The notes below the pieces were generated by a model, which was not told the DNA's origin, did not search any database, and saw only the letters and a program-made list of their open reading frames with translations. A stretch of 64,000 nt of DNA from Pseudomonas sp. MYb60. Its GTDB lineage: Bacteria > Pseudomonadota > Gammaproteobacteria > Pseudomonadales > Pseudomonadaceae. A program made the position numbers and the translations under genes. The stretch covers positions 62,001 through 126,000 of the forward strand of contig NZ_PCOZ01000005.1 in assembly GCF_002979555.1 (NCBI RefSeq), read 5' to 3'. Positions 35,865-44,500 of this stretch are shown piece after piece (positions within the stretch are counted from its first letter, which is position 1; each line of letters starts with the position of its first letter).

Positions 35865-37184
35865 TCAGCTTTCCTGGCCGGCGCGACTTTGTCCCCATAG
35901 CAAGTTCATGTTTACACCCGCTGACAACAGCGGCTCCGGTGGGTTTCTGCTCGGGCCCGGGGACGTCAGCAGGAAGTCCACCAGGTGATTGCTTTTGCCC
36001 GCCAGCCACTCGGCCAGCAAGGTCCCCGTGACGGTGCCGCGGGTAACGCCCAGGCCGTTGCAGCACAGGGCGCCGTAGACGTTTTTGGCCAGCTCGCCGA
36101 AGTGCGCCATGTGGTTGCGCGACAGGCTGAGGGAGCCGCCCCAGGTGTAGTCGAAATTGACCTCGCGGTGCAGCGGAAAGCGCCGGTCGAAAGACTCTTT
36201 GTGGCGCTTCACGAAGCGCTGCAGGTATTTGGGGTTGCTGCGCCCGTCAGCGTTGTAGCTGAAGCTGTTGCGCACCAGCAGGCGGTTGTCGACGGTGCGC
36301 CGCAAGGTGGTGCCGAACGGGTCGGCGGGGATCACGCCCCAATACGGATTACCGCCCAGGCGTGCCTGTTCTTCTTCGGTCAGCGGCCGGGTCAGGCTGG
36401 CGTAGGTGAAGATCGGCAACATGCGGCTCTTGAGGAAGCCAAAGCTCATGGCGAACGCGTTGTTGGTCAGCACCAGTTTGTCGGCGATGATGCGCCCGCC
36501 CTTGTGGATCAGCACGGTTTTGTCGCCGTACTCCACTTCGGTAATCGGGGTGTTTTCGTACAGGGTCACATTGGACGGCAGCGTGTCTGCCAGGCCCTTG
36601 ACCAGCGCCGCCGGTTGCACCAGCGCGGTGCCGGGGGTGAACAGTGCCTTGCGGTAGAAGTCGGTGCCGATGTGGTTTGGCAGCTCGTTGGCCTCGATCA
36701 CCTGGTAGGCCTGGCCGAGCTTGTCGAGGCCGCGGCGATAGGCGTCGAGTACCGCAATGCCACGGGTTTCGATGGCGGCCTGGTACTTGCCGCAATCGCG
36801 CCACTGGCAGTCGATGCCGTGTTGCTCGACCAGGGCGCGGAGCATGGATTGCCCGGCGAGGTTGAGCTCCATGCTGATCCTGGCAGTGGCGATGTCGCCG
36901 ATGTAGTCCTCGGCGCCAATGTCGTGCGGCAGGTCGATGGCGAAGCCGGCGTTGCGTCCGGAAGCGCCGTAGCCCACTTCCTGCGCTTCGATCAGCACAA
37001 TCTCGTCATCCGGAAAATTCAGCGCCAACTGGCGTGCCGCCGCGAGGCCGGTAAACCCTGCCCCCACGACTGCCCAGCGTGCCGTGCGGGTACCGCTATG
37101 AGGCGCTCGCGCCACACGCGCAGGGCTGAGATGAAACCAGCCACAGGTGGAATCATCTGCCGGTGTGTTTCTGATTAGTGCCAT
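35865..37184 (-). CDS. DAO-type FAD-dependent oxidoreductase (439 aa)
   Basis: Oxidises an amine or amino acid. The N-terminal dinucleotide fold is 'WAVVGAGFTGLAAARQLALN' (about residues 38-57), followed by the FAD-binding 'VGYGASGRNAGFAIDLP'. The C-terminal 'YGALCCNGLGVTRGTVTGTL' closes the fold. It is of the PuuB / gamma-glutamylputrescine oxidase and D-amino-acid oxidase type and has no signal peptide. Although 160 bp separate it from the MFS gene, it points the same way and is probably part of the same regulon. Confidence 0.88.
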   Translation of the reverse strand: MALIRNTPADDSTCGWFHLSPARVARAPHSGTRTARWAVVGAGFTGLAAARQLALNFPDDEIVLIEAQEVGYGASGRNAGFAIDLPHDIGAEDYIGDIATARISMELNLAGQSMLRALVEQHGIDCQWRDCGKYQAAIETRGIAVLDAYRRGLDKLGQAYQVIEANELPNHIGTDFYRKALFTPGTALVQPAALVKGLADTLPSNVTLYENTPITEVEYGDKTVLIHKGGRIIADKLVLTNNAFAMSFGFLKSRMLPIFTYASLTRPLTEEEQARLGGNPYWGVIPADPFGTTLRRTVDNRLLVRNSFSYNADGRSNPKYLQRFVKRHKESFDRRFPLHREVNFDYTWGGSLSLSRNHMAHFGELAKNVYGALCCNGLGVTRGTVTGTLLAEWLAGKSNHLVDFLLTSPGPSRNPPEPLLSAGVNMNLLWGQSRAGQES

Positions 37185-37268
37185 GTTCGCGACCTGGGTT
37201 CTTTTATAGTTGTTAGTTCTAAAAGCAGCCCTTTCGCAGCACCTCTCACACTGGCCGTCAGTAACGGA

Positions 37269-37991
37269 TCAGTAGGTCAGTGCCACTTCCAGGCCTTCGG
37301 GCGCCGCGTACTCGGACATCCGCCGACGGGACAGTTCGAGATGGGCCCTCACGATTTCCCCGGCCAAGACCGGATCGTGGTGTTCAATTGCGCTGATCAT
37401 GTCGTCATGCTGCTGGGCGGCCACTTCCAGGTCTTCCTGCATATCGACCGTGGTCGGATGGCGGTAGAAGATCTTGCCCAGACGGGCATGGTCGATCAGC
37501 AAGCGCTGCAAGCTCGGCATCAGGTAGGCGTTGTGCGCCATCTTGCCGATCTGCAGGTGAAACTCGTCGTTGTACAACACCCGCTTCTCGACATCCTTTT
37601 CGACGATTGCACTGCGGAACAGCACCTGGATCCGCTTCAACTCCACGATCTCTGCAGGCGTTGCGTGTGAGCAGGCCAACTGCGTCGTAGCGATGTAAAT
37701 CAACGGCGCCGCCAGGAAAAAACTGCGCAGCGACTGGTAACTCATGGCCGAGACCCGAGCAGCGCGGTTGGCTTCGAGGTCGATGTACCCTTCCGCCGCC
37801 ATCTGCCGCATCAGTTCGCGCACAGGTGGGCGCGACAAACCGAACTCATCACACAATGCCAACTCATCCACCACAGCGCCCGGGGCCAGCTCCATGCTGA
37901 GGATGCGACGCCGCAGCGCCTCACCCAATACAGCCTTGCGATCGAGCGTGGGCTCGGCAGGCGCCTGGGAATTGAGTTCTTTGGTAGCCAT
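37269..37991 (-). CDS. GntR-family regulator, FCD subfamily (240 aa)
   Basis: N-terminal winged helix ('GEALRRRILSMELAPGAVVD', 'EFGLSRPPVRELMRQMAAEG') and C-terminal all-helical FCD effector domain with candidate metal ligands ('YNDEFHLQIGKMAHN', 'QQHDDMISAIEHHDP'). It is the first gene of the DAO/MFS/DapA/ALDH series and probably its repressor. A palindromic site lies 73 bp upstream. Confidence 0.9.
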   Translation of the reverse strand: MATKELNSQAPAEPTLDRKAVLGEALRRRILSMELAPGAVVDELALCDEFGLSRPPVRELMRQMAAEGYIDLEANRAARVSAMSYQSLRSFFLAAPLIYIATTQLACSHATPAEIVELKRIQVLFRSAIVEKDVEKRVLYNDEFHLQIGKMAHNAYLMPSLQRLLIDHARLGKIFYRHPTTVDMQEDLEVAAQQHDDMISAIEHHDPVLAGEIVRAHLELSRRRMSEYAAPEGLEVALTY

Positions 37992-38063
37992 CGTGAAACC
38001 TTCCTAGTAGTAAGTGAACACGGTCTACTACCTGTATTCGCACTATAAAACAACAATATTCTT

Positions 38064-38075
38064 ATTGTCTACAAT
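38064..38075. promoter_or_regulatory. Candidate GntR operator
   Basis: ATTGT-CT-ACAAT, a perfect inverted repeat of the TTGT-N2-ACAA form typical for FCD regulators, in an AT-rich gap upstream of the GntR gene. Autoregulation is inferred. Confidence 0.5.
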
Positions 38076-38128
38076 TAATATACAGAGCAAAAACATCAGT
38101 GATAGCCCTATGCCCACGGGCGTTGCAG

Positions 38129-39112
38129 CTATTTGACCAAGCGGATTTCCTTGGACGGACGGTGCCCGAAATAGGCGCTGTAGCACTTGCTGAAATGACT
38201 CGGCGAGACGAAGCCGCAGGCCACTGACACCTCGACGATGGTCAGTGAGGTGTGTTGCAACAACCGCCGCGCTTCGGTGATGCGCAGGTCCATGTAGTAG
38301 CGTTGCGGCGAGGTGCCGAGTTGCTCCTTGAACAGCCGCTCGATCTGTCGCCTCGAACGCCCGGCGTACAGGCACAGGTCGTGCATTTGCAGCGGTTCTT
38401 CAAGGTTGACGTCCATCAGGTTGATGACCTCGCGCAACGGCCCGCTGACCGACACGTTCAGCATTGGCTTGACCCGTCGAAAGCGCGACGCCTCGAACGC
38501 GAGGATGTCTTCAATGCCATCGGTCAGGCTCTTACCGTGCAGGCTGCGGATCCACTCCAGTGCCATGTAGAAGGTGCCGGTAGGACTCGACGCCGTCAGA
38601 CGATTACGGTCCACCACGTAGGCCTCGCTGGTGACATGGCTGAGCCGCGCAATCTCGGCCAGCGCGGGCCGGTGTTCCGGGTGAATCGCACAGCGATAAC
38701 CGTCCAGCAACCCCGAGCGCCCCAGGAACCAGGCACCGTTCCACACCCCCGCCAGCGCCACGCCCTGCTCCGCCGCCGCACTGAGCAGCAGCGCCAGTTC
38801 GTCGTTGTAGCGCAGCGGCGTGCGGTAGCCGCCGCAGATCACCAGCAGGTCCAGCGCGCACACGGCCTCAAGGGACAGGCGTTCGTCCGGGCGGATCACC
38901 AGGCCAAGGTCACTGGTGATCTCATCCGTGGCCAGGCCAAAGGTCCGGGTGGCGAACAGGTCCGCACGCAGCAGGTTGGCGGTGACAATGGTGTCGAGTG
39001 CCTGGGTGAAGGCCGGCAGCGAAAAATGCTCCAGCAGCACAAACCCCGCCCGCGCCCTGCGCACCTCCTGGCCATGGTGATCATTGAGGTAGCGCAGGTT
39101 CTTGCCTTGCAT
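38129..39112 (-). CDS. AraC-family regulator with GATase1-like domain (327 aa)
   Basis: Relative of GbdR, CdhR and ArgR, which sense betaine, carnitine and arginine in Pseudomonas. The N-terminal class I glutamine-amidotransferase-like domain has the elbow 'GVWNGAWFLGRSGLLDG', where the catalytic Cys is Asn, so it is a ligand sensor. The C-terminal half is the double AraC helix-turn-helix ('QMHDLCLYAGRSRRQIERLF', 'IVEVSVACGFVSPSHFSKCY'). ATG 39112 gives the normal length. It directly follows a betaine-type ABC importer, its probable target. Confidence 0.9.
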   Translation of the reverse strand: MQGKNLRYLNDHHGQEVRRARAGFVLLEHFSLPAFTQALDTIVTANLLRADLFATRTFGLATDEITSDLGLVIRPDERLSLEAVCALDLLVICGGYRTPLRYNDELALLLSAAAEQGVALAGVWNGAWFLGRSGLLDGYRCAIHPEHRPALAEIARLSHVTSEAYVVDRNRLTASSPTGTFYMALEWIRSLHGKSLTDGIEDILAFEASRFRRVKPMLNVSVSGPLREVINLMDVNLEEPLQMHDLCLYAGRSRRQIERLFKEQLGTSPQRYYMDLRITEARRLLQHTSLTIVEVSVACGFVSPSHFSKCYSAYFGHRPSKEIRLVK

Positions 39113-39143
39113 CGCACCGCTGAATTGACGTCGTTCTACCACG

Positions 39144-39989
39144 TCAAATGCGCCGTGCCTGGCGCTGCAAGGCGCCGCGTGACAATCGATCGAGCAACAG
39201 CGCAACCGCCACGATCGCCAGGCCGGCGCGCAGGCCGAGGCCCATTTCCATGCGGGTCAGCCCGCGCGTGACTTCCGCACCCAGGCCCCCAGCCCCTACC
39301 AGCCCGGCGAGCACCACCATGGCCAGGGACAACAGGATGCATTGGTTCAGCCCCACCAGCAGCGTCGGCGCGGCGGTCGGCAACTCGATCTTGAACAGGA
39401 TGTGACGTGGCGAAGCCCCCATGGCCTGGCCCAGTTCCAGCAAGTCCTTGGGCAGTTGCTTGAACGCCAGCGTGGTGAGACGCAGCATCGGCGGGATGCC
39501 GTATACGATGGTGGCAATGATCGCTGGCACGCGACCCAGGCTGAACAGCATCACCGCCGGAATCAGGTATACCCACGGTGGCACGGTCTGCATGATGTTG
39601 AGGATCGGCAGCAACGCCGCGTCCACCCGCTTGACCCGTGCCGCCAGGATCCCCAGCGGGAATGCCACGCTGACCGAGATCAGCACCGCCACCGAGACCA
39701 GCGCGATGGTTTGCATCGACGCCACCCACAGCCCGGCGAACAGGCAGAACGCCAACATCAGGCCGGCAAACAACGCCACGCGCCAGGTGGCCAGGACCCA
39801 GGCCAGCAGCACCACGACGGCGATCAATACGTAGGCGTGCGGCGCGAGCAACGCGGTTTCGATGGCACCGAGGACAGCCCCGATGACCTTGCTGATCACC
39901 ACGAACAGGCCGTGGAAGTTGGCGTTGAGCCAGTCGATCGCTGGCGCCAGGAACGCGCCTGGGGAAAAACGGAAGTCGGTCAGGTTCAT
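39144..39989 (-). CDS. Betaine/proline-type ABC permease, second copy (281 aa)
   Basis: ProW/OpuAB-like inner-membrane permease. The coupling region 'PILNIMQTVPPWVYLIPAVM' and 'LLELGQAMGASPRHILFKIE' is typical. The ATG overlaps the upstream permease stop by one base; the longer frame lies in that gene. Two different permeases suggest a heterodimeric channel. Confidence 0.92.
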   Translation of the reverse strand: MNLTDFRFSPGAFLAPAIDWLNANFHGLFVVISKVIGAVLGAIETALLAPHAYVLIAVVVLLAWVLATWRVALFAGLMLAFCLFAGLWVASMQTIALVSVAVLISVSVAFPLGILAARVKRVDAALLPILNIMQTVPPWVYLIPAVMLFSLGRVPAIIATIVYGIPPMLRLTTLAFKQLPKDLLELGQAMGASPRHILFKIELPTAAPTLLVGLNQCILLSLAMVVLAGLVGAGGLGAEVTRGLTRMEMGLGLRAGLAIVAVALLLDRLSRGALQRQARRI

Positions 39990-40834
39990 TAGCTTGCTCC
40001 CTTGCGCGACTGCGCGGCGGTTTGCGCGAGGCGGTCGAGGATCATGGTGAGGATGACGATGGCCAGTGCCGCGTTGATCGACTTGGCGATATCCAGCGTG
40101 CGCACTGCACCGTAGATCGATTCGCCCAGGCCGCCGGAGCCGACGATGCCGGCGATGACCACCATGCCGAAGGCCATCATCAGGCTCTGGTTCACTCCCG
40201 CCATGATGCTTGGCATGGCGAATGGCAGACGGATCTTGAAGAACATCTGCAAGCCGGTGACGCCGCTGGCATCCCCAAGCTCGACGAATTCCTTGGGCGT
40301 CATGCGGATGCCCAGGGACGTGAGGCGCAGCGCCGGCGGCACGGCCACAATGAAAGTGGCCAGCAGCGCGGTGGCCGGGCCGTAGCCCAGCAAGGCAATC
40401 GCCGGCAGCAGGTAAATGTAGGGCGGCAGGGTTTGCACCAGGTCCAGGCATGGCTCAACCACGCGGTCGAGCGCTGGCGTGAGACCCGCCAACACGCCCA
40501 ACGGCACCGCCACCAGCAGGGCCAGCAACGTGGCGGTGAGCACCAGCGCCAGGGTGCTGACGGTCTCCGGCCACAGGCCGATGAAGTGGCACATCAGCAA
40601 GGCCAACGCCGACAGCACGGCGAAGCGCGCGCCCACCATGCGCCAGCCCAACAGGCCGATAAGGATGGCAATCACGTAGAACGGCGGTGATGCAATGCAC
40701 CACTGCACGCCCTTGAACACTGACGTCAACCCGGTGTTGGCCGCGTCGAAGAAGAACTCGCCGTTGTCCTGCAGCCACATCAGGCCAGAATCCACGGCAG
40801 CGTCGAACTGTACCGAGAAGTCCGGAGTGCTCAT
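39989..40834 (-). CDS. Betaine/proline-type ABC permease, first copy (281 aa)
   Basis: ProW/OpuAB-like permease of the same length as its neighbour, from which it has diverged. Typical stretches are 'CLDLVQTLPPYIYLLPAIAL' and 'VELGDASGVTGLQMFFKIRL'. An aromatic N-terminal region precedes the first helices. It overlaps the ATPase stop by 4 bp. Confidence 0.92.
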   Translation of the reverse strand: MSTPDFSVQFDAAVDSGLMWLQDNGEFFFDAANTGLTSVFKGVQWCIASPPFYVIAILIGLLGWRMVGARFAVLSALALLMCHFIGLWPETVSTLALVLTATLLALLVAVPLGVLAGLTPALDRVVEPCLDLVQTLPPYIYLLPAIALLGYGPATALLATFIVAVPPALRLTSLGIRMTPKEFVELGDASGVTGLQMFFKIRLPFAMPSIMAGVNQSLMMAFGMVVIAGIVGSGGLGESIYGAVRTLDIAKSINAALAIVILTMILDRLAQTAAQSRKGAS

Positions 40835-41943
40835 GGCGAGGTCTCCAGCACCGGCGCCACGGCGTGGGCCGCGTTGGGGATGCCTTGCACGCCGCGCAGC
40901 AGGTCCTTGGGCGTGATGATGCCGACGACTGCGCCGTGTTCAACCACCGCCAGCGGTTCAAGGTCGTTGCCCATGGTCAGGCCGATCAGGGCGTCGATGT
41001 CCGTGTCGGGGGACGTTTGGGTGAGACGGGTGAAATCACACAGCGGGAAGGCCTGGGCATAGACCGCGACCGGAGTCATGACCGAGTGGGCCTTGACCAG
41101 ATGCAAGCGCGAGATACCCGCGACGAATTCGGCCACATAGTCATCAGCCGGATTCAACACGATGTCTTCCGCGGTGCCGACCTGGATAATCACGCCATCC
41201 TTCATGATGGCGATGCGATCACCGATGCGGATCGCTTCTTCCAGGTCGTGGGTGATGAACACGGCGGACTTGCCCAGCTCTTTGGTGAGCTGGCGAAATT
41301 CGTCCTGCAATTGACGACGGATCAGCGGGTCGAGCGCGCTGAACGGTTCGTCCATCAGGATAATTTCAGGGTCGGCCGTGAGTGCCCGTGCCAGCCCCAC
41401 GCGCTGTTGCATGCCGCCAGACAGCTCGCCGGGATAGCGCGCGGCCCAGTCGGTCAGGCCGACCTTGGCCAATGCACGCTCCGCCACTTTATAGCGCTCG
41501 GCCTTGCCGACGCCCTGCACTTCCAGGCCGAAGGCCGTGTTTTCCAGCACGGTGCGGTTGGGTAACAACGCCACGCTCTGAAACACCATGCCGATGTGTT
41601 TGGCCCGCACGTCCCGTAGTTGCGCGGGCGACAGGGTAGACAAGTCCTTGCCCTTGACCAGCACCTTGCCGGCGCTGGGGGTGATCAATTTGTTGAGCAG
41701 CCTGATCAAGGTTGATTTGCCACTGCCGGACAAACCCATGATGCAAAAGATTTCACCGCGGCGAACCTGCAGGCTCACATCCGACACCCCGACCACGCAG
41801 CTGTAATCCTGCAGGACCTGGGTTTTGCCAAGACCCTGCCGGACCACCGCTTCCATCGCCGCCTTGGCATTCTGACCGAAGATTTTCCAGACTGACTGGC
41901 AATCTACCAGCACTTCGTTAGTGTCTATTTTGACCGTTGTCAT
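40831..41943 (-). CDS. Betaine/proline-type ABC ATPase, ProV-like (370 aa)
   Basis: Cytoplasmic ATPase with Walker A 'GLSGSGKSTLIR', signature 'LSGGMQQRVGLARAL', Walker B 'IILMDEPFSALDP' and H-loop 'AVFITHDLEEAIRIG'. The C-terminus has only a short CBS-like tail ('LEPLAVVEHGAVVGIITPKD'), as in ProV-type osmotic or catabolic betaine importers. The N-terminus carries the extra leader typical of ProV ('VWKIFGQNAKAAMEAVVR'). Confidence 0.93.
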   Translation of the reverse strand: MTTVKIDTNEVLVDCQSVWKIFGQNAKAAMEAVVRQGLGKTQVLQDYSCVVGVSDVSLQVRRGEIFCIMGLSGSGKSTLIRLLNKLITPSAGKVLVKGKDLSTLSPAQLRDVRAKHIGMVFQSVALLPNRTVLENTAFGLEVQGVGKAERYKVAERALAKVGLTDWAARYPGELSGGMQQRVGLARALTADPEIILMDEPFSALDPLIRRQLQDEFRQLTKELGKSAVFITHDLEEAIRIGDRIAIMKDGVIIQVGTAEDIVLNPADDYVAEFVAGISRLHLVKAHSVMTPVAVYAQAFPLCDFTRLTQTSPDTDIDALIGLTMGNDLEPLAVVEHGAVVGIITPKDLLRGVQGIPNAAHAVAPVLETSP

Positions 41944-42031
41944 GTTTGAGCCTATGAACCAGTTCGACTGGTTTTTCTAATTGATCAGAACGCGTTGTCT
42001 GTACCCGGCAGTGGCAATGAAAGAGCGATGT

Positions 42032-42880
42032 TTATTGTTTGATATTGGCCCAGCGCTTCATCAGGTCAGCGTGGTTGGCCGTCCAGTCGGCAACGGCCTG
42101 GTCCATGGTCTTGCCGTCCTTGACCACACCGTTGATGGCGGTGATATCGGCCAATGGCACATAGACGCTGGCGATGACTTCGCGGGCGTGAGGGTAGTCG
42201 GCGGTGAAGCCTTTATGGCCGATCCAGTAGTAGGCTTGCGGCGGGGCGAAGGAGCCTTTTGGGTCCTTGAGGAATTTGAGATCGAATTTCTGGGCCATCC
42301 ACGACGGTTCCCAGATCGTCACGGCCACCCACTCTTTGCGGTCGACGGCGGACTTGAGCGCGGCGGTCATGGCAGCGGTACTGCCTTCAAGCAATTGCAG
42401 CTTGAACCCGTAATCCTTCACGGCTTTGTTGGCGTCGCTCATCAGGCCTGAGCCGGGCTCGATGCCGATGATCTTGCCGCCAAACTTGTCGGCGTTGTCG
42501 TTGAGTTGTTCCAGCGAATCAATATCGACGTATTTGGGAACGGCAATGGCCTGGTACAAGCCATAGGACACCGGGGACAGTTTCTCCAGGCGGTTCTTGT
42601 TCTTGTTCCAGTAATCCTGAGTGGCGTAATCGGTCTGCGACGCCAGCACTTGCACATCGCCTTTGGTCAACGCGGCATACGCAATACCGATTTCAGAGAA
42701 TTCCACCACTTTTACGGTGTAACCGGCGTTCTCCAACACTTTCCTGGTAATGCCGGTGATGGGGGTCAAGTCTTCCCAGGACATGGTGCCGACGGTGATG
42801 GTTTTTTCTTCGGCCTGGACCGGGAGAATCACCATACCCACTAACGCAACCGCACAAACGGTCTTCCAAAATGTCTTCAT
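42032..42880 (-). CDS. Betaine-type ABC substrate-binding protein, OpuAC/ProX-like (282 aa)
   Basis: Periplasmic binding protein with a signal peptide ('TVCAVALVGMVILPVQAEE'). Aromatic residues that would cage a quaternary ammonium are seen in 'TITVGTMSWEDLTPITG', 'VAVTIWEPSWMAQKFDLK' and 'PPQAYYWIGHKGF'. First gene of the importer operon. The ligand may be glycine betaine, carnitine, proline betaine or a related compound; the neighbouring degradation genes suggest a catabolic rather than osmotic role. Confidence 0.92.
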   Translation of the reverse strand: MKTFWKTVCAVALVGMVILPVQAEEKTITVGTMSWEDLTPITGITRKVLENAGYTVKVVEFSEIGIAYAALTKGDVQVLASQTDYATQDYWNKNKNRLEKLSPVSYGLYQAIAVPKYVDIDSLEQLNDNADKFGGKIIGIEPGSGLMSDANKAVKDYGFKLQLLEGSTAAMTAALKSAVDRKEWVAVTIWEPSWMAQKFDLKFLKDPKGSFAPPQAYYWIGHKGFTADYPHAREVIASVYVPLADITAINGVVKDGKTMDQAVADWTANHADLMKRWANIKQ

Positions 42881-43288
42881 GGCGTGCCTCGATCTACGTT
42901 GTAGTTATATTTCGAGCCTCCCACTGCAGAGGCTGGTGCAAAGCGACAACAAGGGGTACAGCGTGAAAAAATCCGGCCTGGCCAGCGGGAAGTCGAATCC
43001 AGACTCGCATGGTCAAAAGTGCCGGTCAATAGGATGTATTTTCTCTGTATACATATAGAATTCTTAAAAAACACAATTGATATAATATTTTTTCTTTTGA
43101 AATCATTGGCTTGTATCGCAGCGATGTAAAAACGACACGTCGGTTATAGAAACGTATCGCGTCGTTTTTGGGATGCTTGGTTGCAGGAAATGATGGCAAG
43201 ACCAGCCGCCGTGGATCGACTGCACGGCGGACGGCTAAGTGGCAACCTCACGCAGGAGGCGCGAGACAGATTGAAAGGAAGGATGAAT
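42881..43288. other. AT-rich intergenic region with a long inverted repeat
   Basis: No gene is visible. The region 43040-43130 is unusually AT-rich (ATTGATATAATATTTTTTC). An inverted repeat AAAAACGAC (43128-43136) / GTCGTTTTT (43161-43169) surrounds a 24-base centre. It could be an operator or a bidirectional terminator. The promoter of the betaine-type importer should lie in the first 200 bp. Confidence 0.5.
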
Positions 43289-43618
43289 CTAGGCGCAAGG
43301 CAGGTCCAATGTGCGCATCAGGTCATCGGCTTCCGACCCTGGCGACAGCCGGAACCCAGACATCTCTTGAGTGGCAAGAATGTCGCCGAGCGCAGCGAGC
43401 AGTTGCGATTCTGTCGGTGAGTCTCGCAGCAGTTTGTGTGCCGCCAGCAACAGGTCGGCCGCAACGCCTTGCACACTCGCAGCGTCGATCACGGCAAAAA
43501 GAATAAAGCGCAGGCGTATTTCGCGATCAGTGGGCCAAACCGTTTTTCGCATACCCAAGGTGAAGGCCTCGTCATTTCGGAAAAATCCGAGGCTATTGCC
43601 GGTCAGAGGACGTTTCAA
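43289..43618 (-). CDS. Hypothetical protein (109 aa)
   Basis: I do not recognise a family. It is predicted cytoplasmic and helical ('LRFILFAVIDAASVQGVAAD', 'LLLAAHKLLRDSPTESQLLA'). The start is uncertain: a TTG at 43618 or ATG at 43552 ('MRKTVWPTDREIRLR'); no good ribosome site is seen at the first. It stands alone. Confidence 0.55.
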   Translation of the reverse strand: MKRPLTGNSLGFFRNDEAFTLGMRKTVWPTDREIRLRFILFAVIDAASVQGVAADLLLAAHKLLRDSPTESQLLAALGDILATQEMSGFRLSPGSEADDLMRTLDLPCA

Positions 43619-43750
43619 GCATAGGAGCGCAAGATCGGCCGCGTCCTACAAAGAAAACCGAAATTGCGCACCGAAACCCCCGAAATGGGCGTGTGCGGCC
43701 TTGCCTACAGGGTGACGACACGGGCAATCGTATGGTGATGATCGCCGTGT

Positions 43751-44500
43751 TTATTGCACCGGCAGGAAATTCATCAGCAACAGGCTTTGCGCGTAATTGA
43801 GGCCGATACGGCGATAGCGTTCATCGAGCATCTGGGTCAGCAGGTCGAGACGCGCCACGATCTTGCCGAACTCCACCGCAAAACTGAGGTTGCTGCCCTC
43901 CTCCGAAATCTCGTTGGAAAACAACAGCAGTACGCCATTGGCATCCTGGCGCTTGCTGAGCAACCAGGTGGCTTTCTCGATGTTACGCGCGGCATTGCTG
44001 ACGAACTGCGGGTTGATCGCGTCAGTCATGTAGAACTGGGTACGCCCACCGTGGGCGGTCACCAGCATACTGCCGATGGCGTAGATGAACGCCCCCACTC
44101 GGTCCCCCTGAAACTCCGGGCTCAAGGAATAACTCAGCGCCGCCAGGTCGCGCCGCTCGCCGAGGGCAGGCAGTGCCTGGCGCTGCTCGATGGCCTGGCG
44201 GATCTGCCGCGCGGCGGTGACCGCGTCGGGCGCCCCCGACTGGCGCCACTGGCTGGGGTTGCGCAGATAGAGTTTGTTCATCAGCAGGTACAGGCTTTGC
44301 AGGTTGTCCTGCATGCCCAGCGTGGCCATGCGATCCACGCTGGTCTGAAAGAATTCATCGGGTTTGCCGTTGCTGAACTGCTTGGCAATGTCCCGGCCCT
44401 GCTGCTGTGTGCAGCCACTGGCACAGAGCATGAACATCGCCCCTAGCAGCCATGGCCAGGGCATCTGTCGCGTGTTGAATAGCGGTAACGTGCGGTCCAT
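43751..44500 (-). CDS. Hypothetical lipoprotein (249 aa)
   Basis: Signal peptide with lipobox 'FMLCASGC', so the mature protein should be lipid-anchored at a Cys near residue 28. The rest is soluble and mostly helical, with 'GAFIYAIGSMLVTAHGGRTQ' and 'ISEEGSNLSFAVEFGKIVAR' as the most distinctive parts. ATG 44500 is preferred over the GTG at 44506. No family or function is recognised, and there is no operon partner. Confidence 0.8.
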   Translation of the reverse strand: MDRTLPLFNTRQMPWPWLLGAMFMLCASGCTQQQGRDIAKQFSNGKPDEFFQTSVDRMATLGMQDNLQSLYLLMNKLYLRNPSQWRQSGAPDAVTAARQIRQAIEQRQALPALGERRDLAALSYSLSPEFQGDRVGAFIYAIGSMLVTAHGGRTQFYMTDAINPQFVSNAARNIEKATWLLSKRQDANGVLLLFSNEISEEGSNLSFAVEFGKIVARLDLLTQMLDERYRRIGLNYAQSLLLMNFLPVQ

